A stretch of DNA of 64,000 nucleotides from Pseudoroseicyclus_A sp041714655. GTDB lineage: Bacteria > Pseudomonadota > Alphaproteobacteria > Rhodobacterales > Rhodobacteraceae. The translations under genes were made by a program, and so were the position numbers. The notes under the pieces are model-generated. The model saw only the letters and a list, made by a program, of their open reading frames with translations. It was not told where the DNA came from and ran no database searches. This document shows positions 47,118 to 56,537 of this stretch, piece by piece. The stretch covers positions 3,348,001-3,412,000 of the forward strand of contig NZ_CP168219.1 of NCBI RefSeq assembly GCF_041714655.1, read 5' to 3'. The number at the start of each line of letters is the position of its first letter. Position 1 is the first letter of the stretch.

Positions 47118-48352
47118 CGCATCAGGGGCGGCAGGTCGCCCGTCAGCCCGGCGGCCTCGCGCATCAGCGACCGGCGGAGCCCCGGCACCGCCGAGACGAG
47201 GCCGAGACCCAGCCCCCGTGCCGCGCGGAGCAGCGGATTGTCGTTCGAGAACAGACGATTGAAGCCGTCCGTCGCCAGCGCCAGCGCCTGCGTGTCGAAT
47301 CCCCGCCAGCTCTGGTAGCGCGCGAGCGTCGCGGCGGCGCCGATATCCTCGCCCCGCTGCGCGGCGGCGGAAAGCACCTCCGCCAGCGCCGCAACATCGC
47401 GGAGCCCGGCGTTCAGCCCCTGCCCCGCCAGCGGATGCAGCCCATGCGCCGCATCGCCAACCAGCGCCACGCGGGGCGCGATGAAGCGCTCGGCCAGCGA
47501 CAGGCCGAGCGGATAGGCGAAGCGTTTCGAGGCGAGGGAGATCTTGCCGAGATGGTCCCCGAAGGCGGGGCGGAGCGCGGCGAGGAAGGCCGGCTCGTCC
47601 ATCGCCATCAGCGCCTCGGCGCGGGCGGTCGTCTCGCTCCAGACGATGGAGCTGCGATTGCCGGCGAGCGGCAGGATCGCCAGCGGCCCGCCCGGCATGA
47701 AGAACTGATGCGCGACCCCCTCATGGGGGCGCTCATGGGCGACAGCGCAGGTCACCGCGCTCTGCCCGTAGTCGGTGACGCGGCGCTTCAGCCCCGCGCG
47801 CTCCGCCGTGCCGCTCCGCCGCCCGTCGGCGCCGACGATCAGCGTGCCGGTGAGCTCGGTGCCGTCCTCCAGCGTGACGCTGGCGGTGCCGGGGCCGGCC
47901 TGCTGCGCCACCACGCGCACGCCGGCGCGATGCTCGATGCCGGCCGCCTCGAGCCCGGCGAGCAGCGCAGGGCGGAGGTGGCGATCCTCCACCATCTGGC
48001 CCATCGGGCCTTCCTCCAGCGCGCCGCGCTCGAAATGCAGCCAGAAAGGCCCGGCGCCCTCGCCAGCGACGCCGTCGGTGACCTTGATCTCCTCGATCGG
48101 CTGGGCCTCCGCCGCGACCGCGCCCCAGATGCCCAGCGCCTTGAGGAGCCGGACCGAGGCATGGGCCAGCGCATAGGCACGGCCGTCGAAGCCGGGGGCG
48201 GCGCGCGTCTCGGCCGGCAGGGCGTCGAGCACGACGGGCTCCAGCCCCGCCTTTGCGAGGGCCAGGGCCAGGGCCGGGCCGTTGAGACCGCCGCCGATGA
48301 TGAGCGCGCGCTGCATGAGGGCGTTGTCGCGCCGCGGGGCCGCATTGTCCAT
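47114..48352 (-). CDS. UbiH/UbiF/COQ6-family FAD monooxygenase
   Basis: This 412-residue flavoprotein of the ubiquinone hydroxylase family has the dinucleotide motif GGGLNGPALALALAKAG near the N-terminus, the DG segment VGADGRRS near residue 175 and the FAD ribityl motif ALVGDAAHGLHPLAGQGLNAGL near 295. It probably hydroxylates a ring position in ubiquinone synthesis; which one cannot be told. The start is uncertain: ATG 48316 (MQRALIIGGG) fits the conserved start better but lacks a ribosome site, and 48406 would overlap the amidase gene. Confidence 0.88.
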   Translation of the reverse strand: MDNAAPRRDNALMQRALIIGGGLNGPALALALAKAGLEPVVLDALPAETRAAPGFDGRAYALAHASVRLLKALGIWGAVAAEAQPIEEIKVTDGVAGEGAGPFWLHFERGALEEGPMGQMVEDRHLRPALLAGLEAAGIEHRAGVRVVAQQAGPGTASVTLEDGTELTGTLIVGADGRRSGTAERAGLKRRVTDYGQSAVTCAVAHERPHEGVAHQFFMPGGPLAILPLAGNRSSIVWSETTARAEALMAMDEPAFLAALRPAFGDHLGKISLASKRFAYPLGLSLAERFIAPRVALVGDAAHGLHPLAGQGLNAGLRDVAALAEVLSAAAQRGEDIGAAATLARYQSWRGFDTQALALATDGFNRLFSNDNPLLRAARGLGLGLVSAVPGLRRSLMREAAGLTGDLPPLMR

Positions 48353-48396
48353 GGGGGCCGGGGGCGCTAGCGTCGCCCCGGCGAAGGAGGCAGGCG

Positions 48397-49710
48397 ATGC
48401 AGGCATGGCGGCAGATCAGCGCGGGCGCGCTCGGGCGGGCAATCGGGCGGGGCGAGATCGACCCGGTGGCGCTGGCGGAGACATTCCTCGATGCCGCCGC
48501 CGAGAGCCGCGACATCTACGCCCGCCTGACCCCTGACCGCGCCCTGGCGGAGGCGGAGGCGGCCTCCGCCCGCGCGAAGGCCGGCACCCGCCGCGGCCCG
48601 CTCGACGGTGTGCCGATCTCCTGGAAGGACCTTTTCGACAGCGCCGGCGTGGCGACGGAGGCGGGCACCGCCCTGATGGCGGGCCGCGTGCCGGAGGCGG
48701 ACGCACCGGTCCTCGCCCGCGCCTCCGCCGAGGGGCTCGTCTGCCTCGGCAAGACGCATATGAGCGAGATCGCCTTCTCGGGCCTCGGGCTCAACCCGAT
48801 CACCGCCACGCCGCCCAATGTGCATGGGGCGGAGCTGGTGCCCGGCGGCTCCTCCTCCGGCGCCGCGACCTCGGTCGCCTTCGGGCTGGCCGCCGGCGCC
48901 ATCGGGTCGGACACCGGCGGCTCCTGCCGCATCCCCGCGGCCTGGAACGACATCGTGGGCTTCAAACCCCGCCACGGCGCGCTGCCGCTCACCGGCTCCG
49001 TGCCGCTGGCGGCGCGGTTCGACACCATCGGCCCGCTCGCCCGGACGGTCGAGGATTGCGCGCTCCTCTACGCTGCGATGGGCGGGCCGGCGGTGGACCT
49101 GACCGGAGCCTCGCTCAAGGGCCGGCGGTTACTGCTGGTGGAGACGGTCGTCGGCGAGGACCTCTCCCCCGAGCCCGCCGCGGCCCTCGCCGCGTCGGTC
49201 GAGGCCCTGCGTGCCGCCGGCGCCGAGGTCACCTCCGCCGCGCTCCCCTGCCTGACGGAGGCCTATGCGCTCGCGGGGCCCCTCTACACGGGCGAGGCCT
49301 GGGGCGCCTGGGCGCCGTTCATCGAACCGGCGCCGGAGAAGATGTTCCCCCAGATCCTCAAGCGCGTCTCCGCCGGCCGCGACGTGCCGGCCCATGCCTT
49401 CGTCGCGGGCTGGGAGCGGCTCCACGCGCTCCGGGCGGATTTCCGTGCGGCGACAGCCGGTTACGACGCGGTGATCTGCGCCAGCGCCCCGATCCTGCCG
49501 CCGGTGAAGGCGCGGTTGCTGGCGGAGGACGACTACTATGTCGAATCCAACCTTCTGACGCTCCGCAACACGCGGATGGCCAATCTCATGGGCCTCGCCT
49601 CGATCTCGCTGCCGACCGGCGCGCCCTCCTGCGGGCTCCTCCTCAATGCGCTGCCAGAGCGGGAGGGCCTCCTCCTCCGCCTCGCGGCGGCGGTGGAAGG
49701 CCTGGCGTAG
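48397..49710 (+). CDS. Amidase signature family hydrolase
   Basis: This 437-residue enzyme has the Ser-cisSer-Lys triad: Lys77 in ISWKDLF, cis-Ser152/153 in the GGSSSGAATS region (150-159) and nucleophile Ser176 in GSDTGGSCRIPA (170-181). GGAGG precedes the ATG. The substrate is unknown; it may be a carboxamide hydrolase. GatA of the tRNA amidotransferase is unlikely because there is no gatB or gatC beside it. Confidence 0.9.
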   Translation: MQAWRQISAGALGRAIGRGEIDPVALAETFLDAAAESRDIYARLTPDRALAEAEAASARAKAGTRRGPLDGVPISWKDLFDSAGVATEAGTALMAGRVPEADAPVLARASAEGLVCLGKTHMSEIAFSGLGLNPITATPPNVHGAELVPGGSSSGAATSVAFGLAAGAIGSDTGGSCRIPAAWNDIVGFKPRHGALPLTGSVPLAARFDTIGPLARTVEDCALLYAAMGGPAVDLTGASLKGRRLLLVETVVGEDLSPEPAAALAASVEALRAAGAEVTSAALPCLTEAYALAGPLYTGEAWGAWAPFIEPAPEKMFPQILKRVSAGRDVPAHAFVAGWERLHALRADFRAATAGYDAVICASAPILPPVKARLLAEDDYYVESNLLTLRNTRMANLMGLASISLPTGAPSCGLLLNALPEREGLLLRLAAAVEGLA

Positions 49711-49729
49711 GGTGGGTTTGTAACCCACC
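49707..49729 (+). repeat. REP-like hairpin repeat D, copy 1
   Basis: GTAGGGTGGGTTTGTAACCCACC forms a hairpin and includes the amidase stop codon. A second version with different arms is at 49946-49967. Both share GTAGGG and the central gg(t/c)t(t/g). Confidence 0.6.
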
Positions 49730-50104
49730 TTCCCCCTCACAGCTGGGCAAGTCGCCGCCGCGCGGGGCGAGCGCCGGCCCGTGGGTTGGCGCTCCTGCCG
49801 GTTCCGCATGGCACTTTATGGTGCCGCCACATCCCCGCTCCGACCTCATGCCCAGCCCCACCAGAGCGCCACCGGCGCTCGCCCTGCGCCTTCGGCGCGT
49901 ACCGGGCGGGGGCACCGCATTGGCGCCGGAAAAGGGCGCAAGGCCGTAGGGCGGGCTTGAGCCCGCCACCCCCACACCCTTGACCCAAAAGCCACAAGGC
50001 CCCTTCCCCAACCCCGCGGCTCCCTTGGGAAATCTGGACATTGCGGCGGCGCGGCGGCTAGTCTGGCCCAAACGGGGCGAAAACGACCCCGACCTGAGGC
50101 AGTT
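49730..50104. other. Intergenic region with REP-like repeats
   Basis: No gene is seen in this stretch of 375 bases. Apart from the two hairpin repeats it is GC-rich non-coding DNA upstream of the aminotransferase. Confidence 0.45.
49946..49967 (+). repeat. REP-like hairpin repeat D, copy 2
   Basis: GTAGGGCGGGCTTGAGCCCGCC is a hairpin of the same layout as copy 1 (GTAGGG, GGGC/T, TT, reversed arms). Confidence 0.6.
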
Positions 50105-51283
50105 ATGGCATTTCCCGAGCGCTTTTCGCAGCTCCCTCCCTACGCGTTCCCGCGTCTGCGGGCGCTTCTCGACGGCCATGAGCCGGGCGATGCGCCCGTC
50201 GCCATGTCCATCGGCGAGCCGACGCATGCCATGCCCGATTTCCTCGCCGAGGTGCTGACCGCCAACCTCTCCGGCTTCGCGAAATACCCGGCCAACGAGG
50301 GCACGCCGGAGCTCCTTTCCGCCATTCTCGGCTGGCTCGCCCGGCGCTACGGCGCCGAGGCGCTGACGCCGGACAACCTCATCGCCCTCAACGGCACGCG
50401 CGAGGGGCTCTTCGCCGCCGGTCTCGCCCTCTGCCCCGAGGAGAAGGCCGGCGCGAAACCCGTCGTGCTGACGCCCAACCCCTTCTACCAGGTTTATGCC
50501 GTCGCCGCGCTCGCCGCCTCGGCCGAGCCGGTCTATGTCTCCGCCACGGAGGAGACCGGCTTCCTGCCCGATTACGCCGCCCTCCCGAAGGAGATCCTCG
50601 ACCGCACCGCGCTCGCCTATATCTGCTCGCCCTCGAACCCGCAGGGCGCCGTGGCGGGGCGCGATTACTGGCGCAGCCTCCTTCAGCTCGCCGAGGCGCA
50701 TGATTTCATCATCCTCGCCGACGAATGCTATTCCGAGATCTACCGCGACGCGCCGCCGACGGGCCTCCTCGAGGTGGCGCGCGAGGAAGGGGCCGACCCC
50801 GAGCGGGTCGTGGCCTTCCATTCGCTCTCCAAGCGCTCGAACCTCCCCGGCCTCCGCTCCGGCTTCGCCGTCGGCGGGCGGCAGGCCATCGCGCGGATGC
50901 GGCAATTGCGGGCCTATGCCGGGGCACCCCTGCCCCTGCCTCTGCAGGCCGTCTCCGCCCGCGCCTGGGATGACGAGGCCCATGTCGAGGCGAACCGGGC
51001 GCTCTATGCCGAAAAGTACCGCATCGCCGACAGGATCCTCGGCAAGCTCCCGGGCTACCAGCCGCCGCAGGCGGGCTTCTTCCTCTGGCTGCCGGTCGAG
51101 GATGGCGAGGCGGCAGCGCTGAAGCTCTGGCAGGAAACCGGCGTGACGGTGCTCCCCGGCGCCTATCTCGGCCGCGAGACGGCGGTGGGCAATCCGGGGC
51201 AAGGATACATCAGGGTCGCCATGGTGGCCCCGAAAGACGACATGCAGCGCGGGCTCCAGCGGCTCCGCGACTGCCTGGCATAA
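50105..51283 (+). CDS. PLP-dependent aminotransferase, DapC-like
   Basis: This 392-residue class I/II aminotransferase has the PLP lysine Lys243 in VVAFHSLSKRSNLPGLRSGF and the cofactor phosphate region, the SIGEPTHAMP start (near residue 35) and the Arg at the C-terminal carboxylate site. Succinyldiaminopimelate transaminases (DapC) of alphaproteobacteria look like this, which would place it in lysine/peptidoglycan precursor synthesis. The substrate cannot be proven from sequence alone. It precedes ftsK by 18 bases and is probably co-transcribed. Confidence 0.85.
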   Translation: MAFPERFSQLPPYAFPRLRALLDGHEPGDAPVAMSIGEPTHAMPDFLAEVLTANLSGFAKYPANEGTPELLSAILGWLARRYGAEALTPDNLIALNGTREGLFAAGLALCPEEKAGAKPVVLTPNPFYQVYAVAALAASAEPVYVSATEETGFLPDYAALPKEILDRTALAYICSPSNPQGAVAGRDYWRSLLQLAEAHDFIILADECYSEIYRDAPPTGLLEVAREEGADPERVVAFHSLSKRSNLPGLRSGFAVGGRQAIARMRQLRAYAGAPLPLPLQAVSARAWDDEAHVEANRALYAEKYRIADRILGKLPGYQPPQAGFFLWLPVEDGEAAALKLWQETGVTVLPGAYLGRETAVGNPGQGYIRVAMVAPKDDMQRGLQRLRDCLA

Positions 51284-51301
51284 GAAAAGAGGCGAGGGCA
51301 C

Positions 51302-54300
51302 ATGGCGTATCAGGCACGGGGGCGCGACCCGCTCTTCGACAGCAACATGCAGGCCGCGATCGAGAGACGGGGCCGCGAGCTCATCGGCATCCTCGTCGCC
51401 GGCCTCGGTCTGGCGGCGGCCCTGATGCTCTTCTCCTATTCGCCCGACGATCCCAACTGGCTCGTCGCCTCCGACGCGCCGGTGCAGAACATGATGGGCC
51501 GCGTCGGCGCCTCGCTGGCGCATCCGCTCATGATGATCTTCGGCCGCGGCGCCTTCGTCCTGCCGCTGTCGCTGATCGTCTGGGGCATCCGCCTTGCCGG
51601 CCACTGGCGCGGGGAATGGGCGCTCTGGGGCCTGGTCTTCACGCCCTTCGCGGTGGCCATGGCCTCCATCTACGCCTCGACCCTCGCGCCGCCGACCACC
51701 TGGCCGCACCAGTTCGGCCTCGGCGGGCTCTTCGGCGACACGATCGACGCGGTGCTGCTCACCGCCCTACCCATCGGCGCGGGCGTCGGGGTCAAGATGC
51801 TGTCGCTCGTGACCGGCGTCGGCCTTCTGGCGCTCGGCGGCTGGGTGCTGGGCCTGACGCTGAGCGAGCTGAAGCTCGCCTGGCGGCTGTTCCTTTGGGG
51901 CCTCGTCATGCTCTACGCGCTGATCCTGCGCATCGCCGGCCAGGGCGCCGCCCTCGGCGTGCGCGGCCTCGGCGCCGCCGGCAGCCGCGCCCGCGAGGCG
52001 ATGGTCGAGCGCCGCGAGGCCGCCCGCGCCCGCGCCGCCGAATGGCAGGAAGAGGAAGAGGCCGAGCGCCTCGTCTCCGACGCCCGCGTCCGCATGCCGC
52101 CCGCCCGCGCCCGTGACCAGAGCCGCGCCCAGGCCCGCGTGGTGCGCGCCGAGGAGTATGACGAGCCCGAGGTCGAGCCGGAGGACGAGGATCTCTATGA
52201 GGACGCCTACGCCCCGCTCATGCCGCCGCCCCGCCGCGGCGCCCTGACGGCAACGCCCGCCGGCCGGCAGATGCCCTCTCGCGCCGAGCCGCCGCTCACC
52301 GCGTCCCAGGGCCCGGCCCGCCCCAGCCTCGGCGGCGCCACCCGCCTCGGCGCGGCCCCGGCGCCTGCCGCCGCGGCCCCTGCCGCTGCCGCCGCTGCCA
52401 CGTCCGGCGGCTTCCTCTCGCGCCTGCCCGGCTTCGGCCGGCGCGCCCAGGCAGAGCCCGAACCGGTCTATGAGGAGGAGATCCCCGAGGATCTCGACCC
52501 TGAGGATCGCATCCGCGCCCGCATCGCCGGCGCCATCCGTGCCCGCCGGGCCGCCGCCACACCCGCGCCCGCCCCTGCCAGGCCCGAGCGCCCCAAGGGC
52601 CCCCGGCCCCTGATCCTCAACCAGACCCCGGGCACCGGCGGCCCGCGCACCGAGCCACCGCTGATGGCCGGCGGCCGCGCCGCGCAGGCGGCCCAGCCCC
52701 TCGTCCTCGCCGCCGATGACGAGATGGTCCTGGAAGAGGATTGGGCGGAGGAATGGGCACCGGAAGACGAGATGCCCGCAACGCCGCAGGTCCTGCCCCA
52801 GGGTTTGCCCCAGCCCGAGCCCCGCGCCAAGAAGGTCGTCCAGCAGGCGCCGCGCAAGCCCGCGGCCCCCTCGACCCGCGCCCGCGCCGAGGCCCAGCCC
52901 GGCCTGCCGCTCGAGGACCGCTACGCGGATTACGACTACCCGCCGCTGAACCTCCTGCGCGATCCCGGCACCGTCCGCCGGCATCACCTCTCCTCCGAGG
53001 CGCTGGAGGAGAATGCCCGGATGCTCGAATCGGTGCTCGACGATTACGGCGTGAAGGGCGAGATCACCGCGGTGAAGCCCGGCCCCGTCGTCACGATGTA
53101 CGAACTCGAGCCGGCGCCCGGCCTCAAGGCCAGCCGCGTCATCGGCCTCGCCGACGACATCGCCCGCTCGATGTCGGCCCTCTCCGCCCGCGTCTCCACC
53201 GTGCCCGGCCGCTCGGTGATCGGCATCGAGCTGCCGAACAACAACCGCGAGATGGTGCTCCTGCGCGAGATCCTCGCCCATCGCGATTTCGGCGACGGCA
53301 ACCAGAAGCTGCCGCTCGCGCTCGGCAAGGATATCGGCGGCGACCCGATCATCGCCAATCTCGCGAAGATGCCCCACCTGCTCATCGCCGGGACCACCGG
53401 TTCCGGCAAGTCGGTGGCGATCAACACCATGATCCTCAGCCTCCTCTACAAGCTGACACCGGAGGAATGCCGGCTGATCATGATCGACCCCAAGATGCTG
53501 GAACTCTCCGTCTACGACGGCATCCCGCACCTGCTCTCCCCCGTCGTCACCGACCCCAAGAAGGCGGTCGTCGCCCTCAAATGGGTCGTCGGCGAGATGG
53601 AGGAGCGCTACCGCAAGATGTCGAAGATGGGCGTGCGCAACATCGACGGTTACAACGGCCGGGTCCGCGAGGCCCTCGCCCGCGGCGAGAATTTCGAGCG
53701 CACCATCCAGACCGGCTTCGACGAGGAAACGGGCGACCCGATCTTCGAGACGGAAGAGACCGTGCCCGAGACGATGCCCTATATCGTCGTGATCGTCGAC
53801 GAGATGGCCGACCTCATGATGGTGGCGGGCAAGGAGATCGAGGCCTGCATCCAGCGCCTCGCCCAGATGGCCCGCGCCTCCGGCATCCACCTCATCATGG
53901 CGACGCAGCGCCCCTCGGTCGACGTCATCACCGGCACGATCAAGGCGAACTTCCCGACCCGGATCTCCTTCCAGGTCACCTCCAAGATCGACAGCCGCAC
54001 GATCCTCGGCGAACAGGGGGCCGAGCAGCTCCTCGGCCAGGGCGACATGCTCTACATGGCCGGCGGCGGCCGGGTGAGCCGGGTGCACGGCCCCTTCTGT
54101 TCCGACGAGGAGGTCGAGGAGATCGTCACCTATCTCAAGGGCTTCGGCCCGCCGGAATACGTGGGCGGCGTCGTCGAGGGCCCCGACGAGAGCGACAGCA
54201 GCACCTCGATCGACGAGGTCCTCGGCCTCGGCGGCAATACCGACGGCGAGGATGCGCTCTACGACCAGGCGGTGCAAATCGTCGCCAAGGACCGCAAGTG

Positions 54301-54442
54301 CTCGACCTCCTACATCCAGCGCAAGCTGGCCATCGGCTACAACAAGGCTGCCCGCCTCGTGGAGCAGATGGAGGACGCAGGCGTCGTCAGCGCCGCCAAC
54401 CACGTCGGCAAGCGCGAAGTGCTGGTGCCGGAGGTCCATTGA
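51302..54442 (+). CDS. ftsK: FtsK/SpoIIIE DNA translocase
   Basis: This 1046-residue protein has an N-terminal membrane domain of about four helices (residues 30-210), a long Pro/Ala/Arg-rich linker (about 210-560) and a C-terminal motor. In the motor, Walker A is GTTGSGKS at 697-704 and Walker B is YIVVIVDEMADLMM near 833. The KOPS-recognising winged-helix gamma domain is at about 985-1046 (STSYIQRKLAIGYNKAARLVEQME). It moves chromosomes at the septum during division and triggers XerCD at dif. GAGG precedes the ATG. Confidence 0.96.
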   Translation: MAYQARGRDPLFDSNMQAAIERRGRELIGILVAGLGLAAALMLFSYSPDDPNWLVASDAPVQNMMGRVGASLAHPLMMIFGRGAFVLPLSLIVWGIRLAGHWRGEWALWGLVFTPFAVAMASIYASTLAPPTTWPHQFGLGGLFGDTIDAVLLTALPIGAGVGVKMLSLVTGVGLLALGGWVLGLTLSELKLAWRLFLWGLVMLYALILRIAGQGAALGVRGLGAAGSRAREAMVERREAARARAAEWQEEEEAERLVSDARVRMPPARARDQSRAQARVVRAEEYDEPEVEPEDEDLYEDAYAPLMPPPRRGALTATPAGRQMPSRAEPPLTASQGPARPSLGGATRLGAAPAPAAAAPAAAAAATSGGFLSRLPGFGRRAQAEPEPVYEEEIPEDLDPEDRIRARIAGAIRARRAAATPAPAPARPERPKGPRPLILNQTPGTGGPRTEPPLMAGGRAAQAAQPLVLAADDEMVLEEDWAEEWAPEDEMPATPQVLPQGLPQPEPRAKKVVQQAPRKPAAPSTRARAEAQPGLPLEDRYADYDYPPLNLLRDPGTVRRHHLSSEALEENARMLESVLDDYGVKGEITAVKPGPVVTMYELEPAPGLKASRVIGLADDIARSMSALSARVSTVPGRSVIGIELPNNNREMVLLREILAHRDFGDGNQKLPLALGKDIGGDPIIANLAKMPHLLIAGTTGSGKSVAINTMILSLLYKLTPEECRLIMIDPKMLELSVYDGIPHLLSPVVTDPKKAVVALKWVVGEMEERYRKMSKMGVRNIDGYNGRVREALARGENFERTIQTGFDEETGDPIFETEETVPETMPYIVVIVDEMADLMMVAGKEIEACIQRLAQMARASGIHLIMATQRPSVDVITGTIKANFPTRISFQVTSKIDSRTILGEQGAEQLLGQGDMLYMAGGGRVSRVHGPFCSDEEVEEIVTYLKGFGPPEYVGGVVEGPDESDSSTSIDEVLGLGGNTDGEDALYDQAVQIVAKDRKCSTSYIQRKLAIGYNKAARLVEQMEDAGVVSAANHVGKREVLVPEVH

Positions 54443-54542
54443 GAGCGGGGAGCCGGGGGGCCCCGCCCCCCCGGCGGCCTGAACGGCCGACTGCCCCCGC
54501 GCGTATTTGAGGAAAAGCGAGTGCGCAGGGGCTCCCCGCCCC

Positions 54543-54610
54543 CCATGTCTTTGCTCCCGGGCACCCTCGGGGGGAGTCGCCAAAGGCGACGGGGGGCAGA
54601 CAGCCCCCCA
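54543..54610 (+). repeat. Intergenic repeat C, copy 2
   Basis: This is the second copy of the block that begins ctttgctcccgggcaccctc and ends with the hairpin ggggggcagacagcccccc; the inner hairpin (GTCGCC/GGCGAC) is shorter than at 5657-5728. Confidence 0.75.
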
Positions 54611-54653
54611 AAACACGCTCTCCACCCGGGCACCGCCGCCCGCAGCAGCGCCC

Positions 54654-54675
54654 AAAATTCTTCTCGAAGAATTTT
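54654..54675. repeat. Inverted repeat A, copy 2 (terminator-like, between convergent genes)
   Basis: The arms aaaattcttc and gaagaatttt with a two-base loop are identical to those at 10324-10345. It lies between the converging ftsK and trm112-type genes and may stop transcription from both sides. Confidence 0.7.
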
Positions 54676-54692
54676 CTGGCCCCGCCGGGAGT

Positions 54693-54881
54693 TCAGTCCG
54701 CCTTGAGGTTCCGCGCCTCCTCGGCGAGCATCACGGGGATACCGCCGCGGATCGGATAGGCGAGCCCGATGGCGTGGGAGACGAGCTCCTGCCGCTCCTT
54801 GTCGTATTGCAGGGGCCCCCGCGTCTCGGGGCAGACGAGCGCCTCCAGCATCTTGGGGTCGAAGCCGGGCTCGCGGCTCAT
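54693..54881 (-). CDS. Trm112 family zinc-ribbon-like protein
   Basis: This 62-residue protein has the family pattern DPKMLEALVCPETRGPLQYD with a single Cys, then ELVSHAIGLAYPIRGGIPVML. Trm112-family proteins in bacteria (YcaR-like) are small helpers of methyltransferases; the bacterial role is unproven. The start overlaps the stop of the upstream LON-domain gene by four bases. Confidence 0.88.
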   Translation of the reverse strand: MSREPGFDPKMLEALVCPETRGPLQYDKERQELVSHAIGLAYPIRGGIPVMLAEEARNLKAD

Positions 54882-55528
54882 TGCAGCCGCTCCTCGCCCG
54901 AGGACCCGCCCTGCCCGCCCAGGAGCGCGAATTCGATCAGCGTCTGCAGCACCTGCCGCCGCTCGGTGAGGCTCGGCGCCTCGAGAAGCGCCTGCTTGTC
55001 CTCCGGCTCGAAGGGGCAGAGCATCGATAGCGCGTTGATCATGATCTCGTCCTCCGCCGCCTCCAGCGCGTCCCAGTCGGTCGAGAGGCCCTCGTTGCGG
55101 AAGAACCGCTGGAGGAGCCCGAGGAAATCCTCGCGGTCGAGCGCCGCGTCCGCCTCCGCCGGGCCGCGGTCGGCGCGGAACTCCGCCCAGTCGACCTCGG
55201 CGCGGCGGTAGGGCGTGAAGCTCTCCAGCTCTTCCGTGACGCGAAAGCGCGAGCGGCCGGTGAGGGTGATCATGTAGCGCCCGTCATCCGTCTCGCTGAA
55301 GGAGGTGACCCGCCCCGCGCAGCCCACCGCCTGCAGGCGGTCGTCGCGCGTCGGCTGGATCATCCCGATCAGGCGCTCGGGTGTCTTCAGCACATCGTCG
55401 AGCATCGCGAGGTAGCGCGGCTCGAAGATCTGCAAGGGAAGCCGGGCGCGGGGCAGCAGCACCGCTCCCGGCAGGGGAAAGAGGGCAAGGGTGCCCGGCA
55501 GGTCGGCGGTGCGGCTCATGGGCTGCAA
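54878..55528 (-). CDS. LON peptidase N-terminal domain protein
   Basis: This 216-residue protein consists of the LON substrate-binding domain (PF02190) without protease domain. LALFPLPGAVLLPRARLPLQIFEPRYLAMLDD starts at about residue 13, and the helical second half contains LLQRFFRNEGLSTDWD. Its role is unknown; similar small LON-domain proteins are common in alphaproteobacteria. The first ATG (55528) or the second, three residues later, can serve. It overlaps the Trm112 gene. Confidence 0.88.
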   Translation of the reverse strand: MQPMSRTADLPGTLALFPLPGAVLLPRARLPLQIFEPRYLAMLDDVLKTPERLIGMIQPTRDDRLQAVGCAGRVTSFSETDDGRYMITLTGRSRFRVTEELESFTPYRRAEVDWAEFRADRGPAEADAALDREDFLGLLQRFFRNEGLSTDWDALEAAEDEIMINALSMLCPFEPEDKQALLEAPSLTERRQVLQTLIEFALLGGQGGSSGEERLQ

Positions 55529-55546
55529 GCTAGCGCGGTGGCCGGC

Positions 55547-56461
55547 TCAGGCAAAGATCATCGACGACAGGCGCCGGCGGCCGGTCAGAACCACCGGGTC
55601 CTTCGGGCTCAGCGCCTCGAAGATGGTGAAGAGCTGCGTCTTGGCGGCGCCGTCGTTCCACTCGCGATCCCGGCGGAAGAGCTCGAGGAGCTGGTCCACC
55701 GCCTCCTGCGTCTGGCCGGACGCGTGAAGCGCCGTCGCCAGATCAAAGCGCGCCTGATGATCGGCCGGATCGGCCTCGACCTTCGCCTTTAGCTCGGCGA
55801 CCGGGCCGGCGCTTTCCGCCTGGCGTGCCAGCGCGATCTGGGCGCGGGCGGCCTCGATCTCGGGCGCGGCGTGGATGGCGGCGGGGGCGCCGTTCAGCAC
55901 GGCCTCGGCCTGATCGAGCTCGCCCATCGCCACATGGCAGCGGATCAGCCCGCCATAGGCGGCGGCATTCTCCGGCTCTTCGCCGAGGATGGCCGCGAAG
56001 GTCTCCGCCGCATCCGTCGCGGCGCCCTGGGCAAGCATCTCCTCGGCGGCGGCGATGGCCTCTGCCAGCCCGTCGCCCTCGTCCTCACCGCCGGCGAGGC
56101 CCTTCAGCTTCTCCACGAACTTGTCGACCTCCGAGCCCGGCAGCGCCCCCTGGAAGCCGTCGACCGGCTGGCCCTGCCAGAAGGCATAGACGGTCGGGAT
56201 CGACTGGACGCGGAGCTGCCCGGCGTAGCCGGGGTTCTGGTCGACGTCGATCTTTACCAGCTTCACCGCGCCCTTGGTCTTGACGACGGCGGCTTCGAGC
56301 GCCGGGCCGAGCTGGCGGCAGGGGCCGCACCAGGTGGCCCAGAAATCGACGATGACCGGCACCGTCTGCGAGGCCTCGACGACCTCTTTCATGAAGTTCG
56401 CATCGGTCCCCTCGACATAGGGGGAGGCGGCGGGTTTCGGCTCTTCGCCCAGACCAAGCAT
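55547..56461 (-). CDS. Thioredoxin-TPR protein (CnoX/YbbN-like co-chaperone)
   Basis: This 304-residue protein has an N-terminal thioredoxin domain with the intact WCGPC at 44-48 and an all-alpha C-terminal TPR domain (about residues 130-300). This is the architecture of CnoX (YbbN), which protects chaperone clients from oxidation in the cytoplasm. E. coli YbbN has SxxC in place of the CXXC; here both cysteines are kept, so it may reduce disulfides. AGGGAG precedes the ATG. Confidence 0.92.
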   Translation of the reverse strand: MLGLGEEPKPAASPYVEGTDANFMKEVVEASQTVPVIVDFWATWCGPCRQLGPALEAAVVKTKGAVKLVKIDVDQNPGYAGQLRVQSIPTVYAFWQGQPVDGFQGALPGSEVDKFVEKLKGLAGGEDEGDGLAEAIAAAEEMLAQGAATDAAETFAAILGEEPENAAAYGGLIRCHVAMGELDQAEAVLNGAPAAIHAAPEIEAARAQIALARQAESAGPVAELKAKVEADPADHQARFDLATALHASGQTQEAVDQLLELFRRDREWNDGAAKTQLFTIFEALSPKDPVVLTGRRRLSSMIFA

Positions 56462-56537
56462 GGCAATCGCTCCCTTTCAGACAGCTTCGGCCCCTATATG
56501 TGCGCCCCGGCCCCGGGTTCCAAGCGGCAATCGGGGA

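Noticed and set aside
46298..48370. 690-codon plus-strand frame across the AbrB and UbiH-like genes
   Set aside because: It is out of frame with the AbrB gene and antisense to the UbiH gene; a product with both would lack any fold.
49643..51709. 688-codon minus-strand frame opposite the aminotransferase and amidase
   Set aside because: Antisense shadow with biased composition and no ribosome site or family match.
51767..54655. Long open frame (962 codons) on the minus strand opposite ftsK
   Set aside because: It is a shadow frame caused by GC-rich third positions; composition is low-complexity Gly/Ala/Asp/His and no domain is visible. The ftsK frame is certain.
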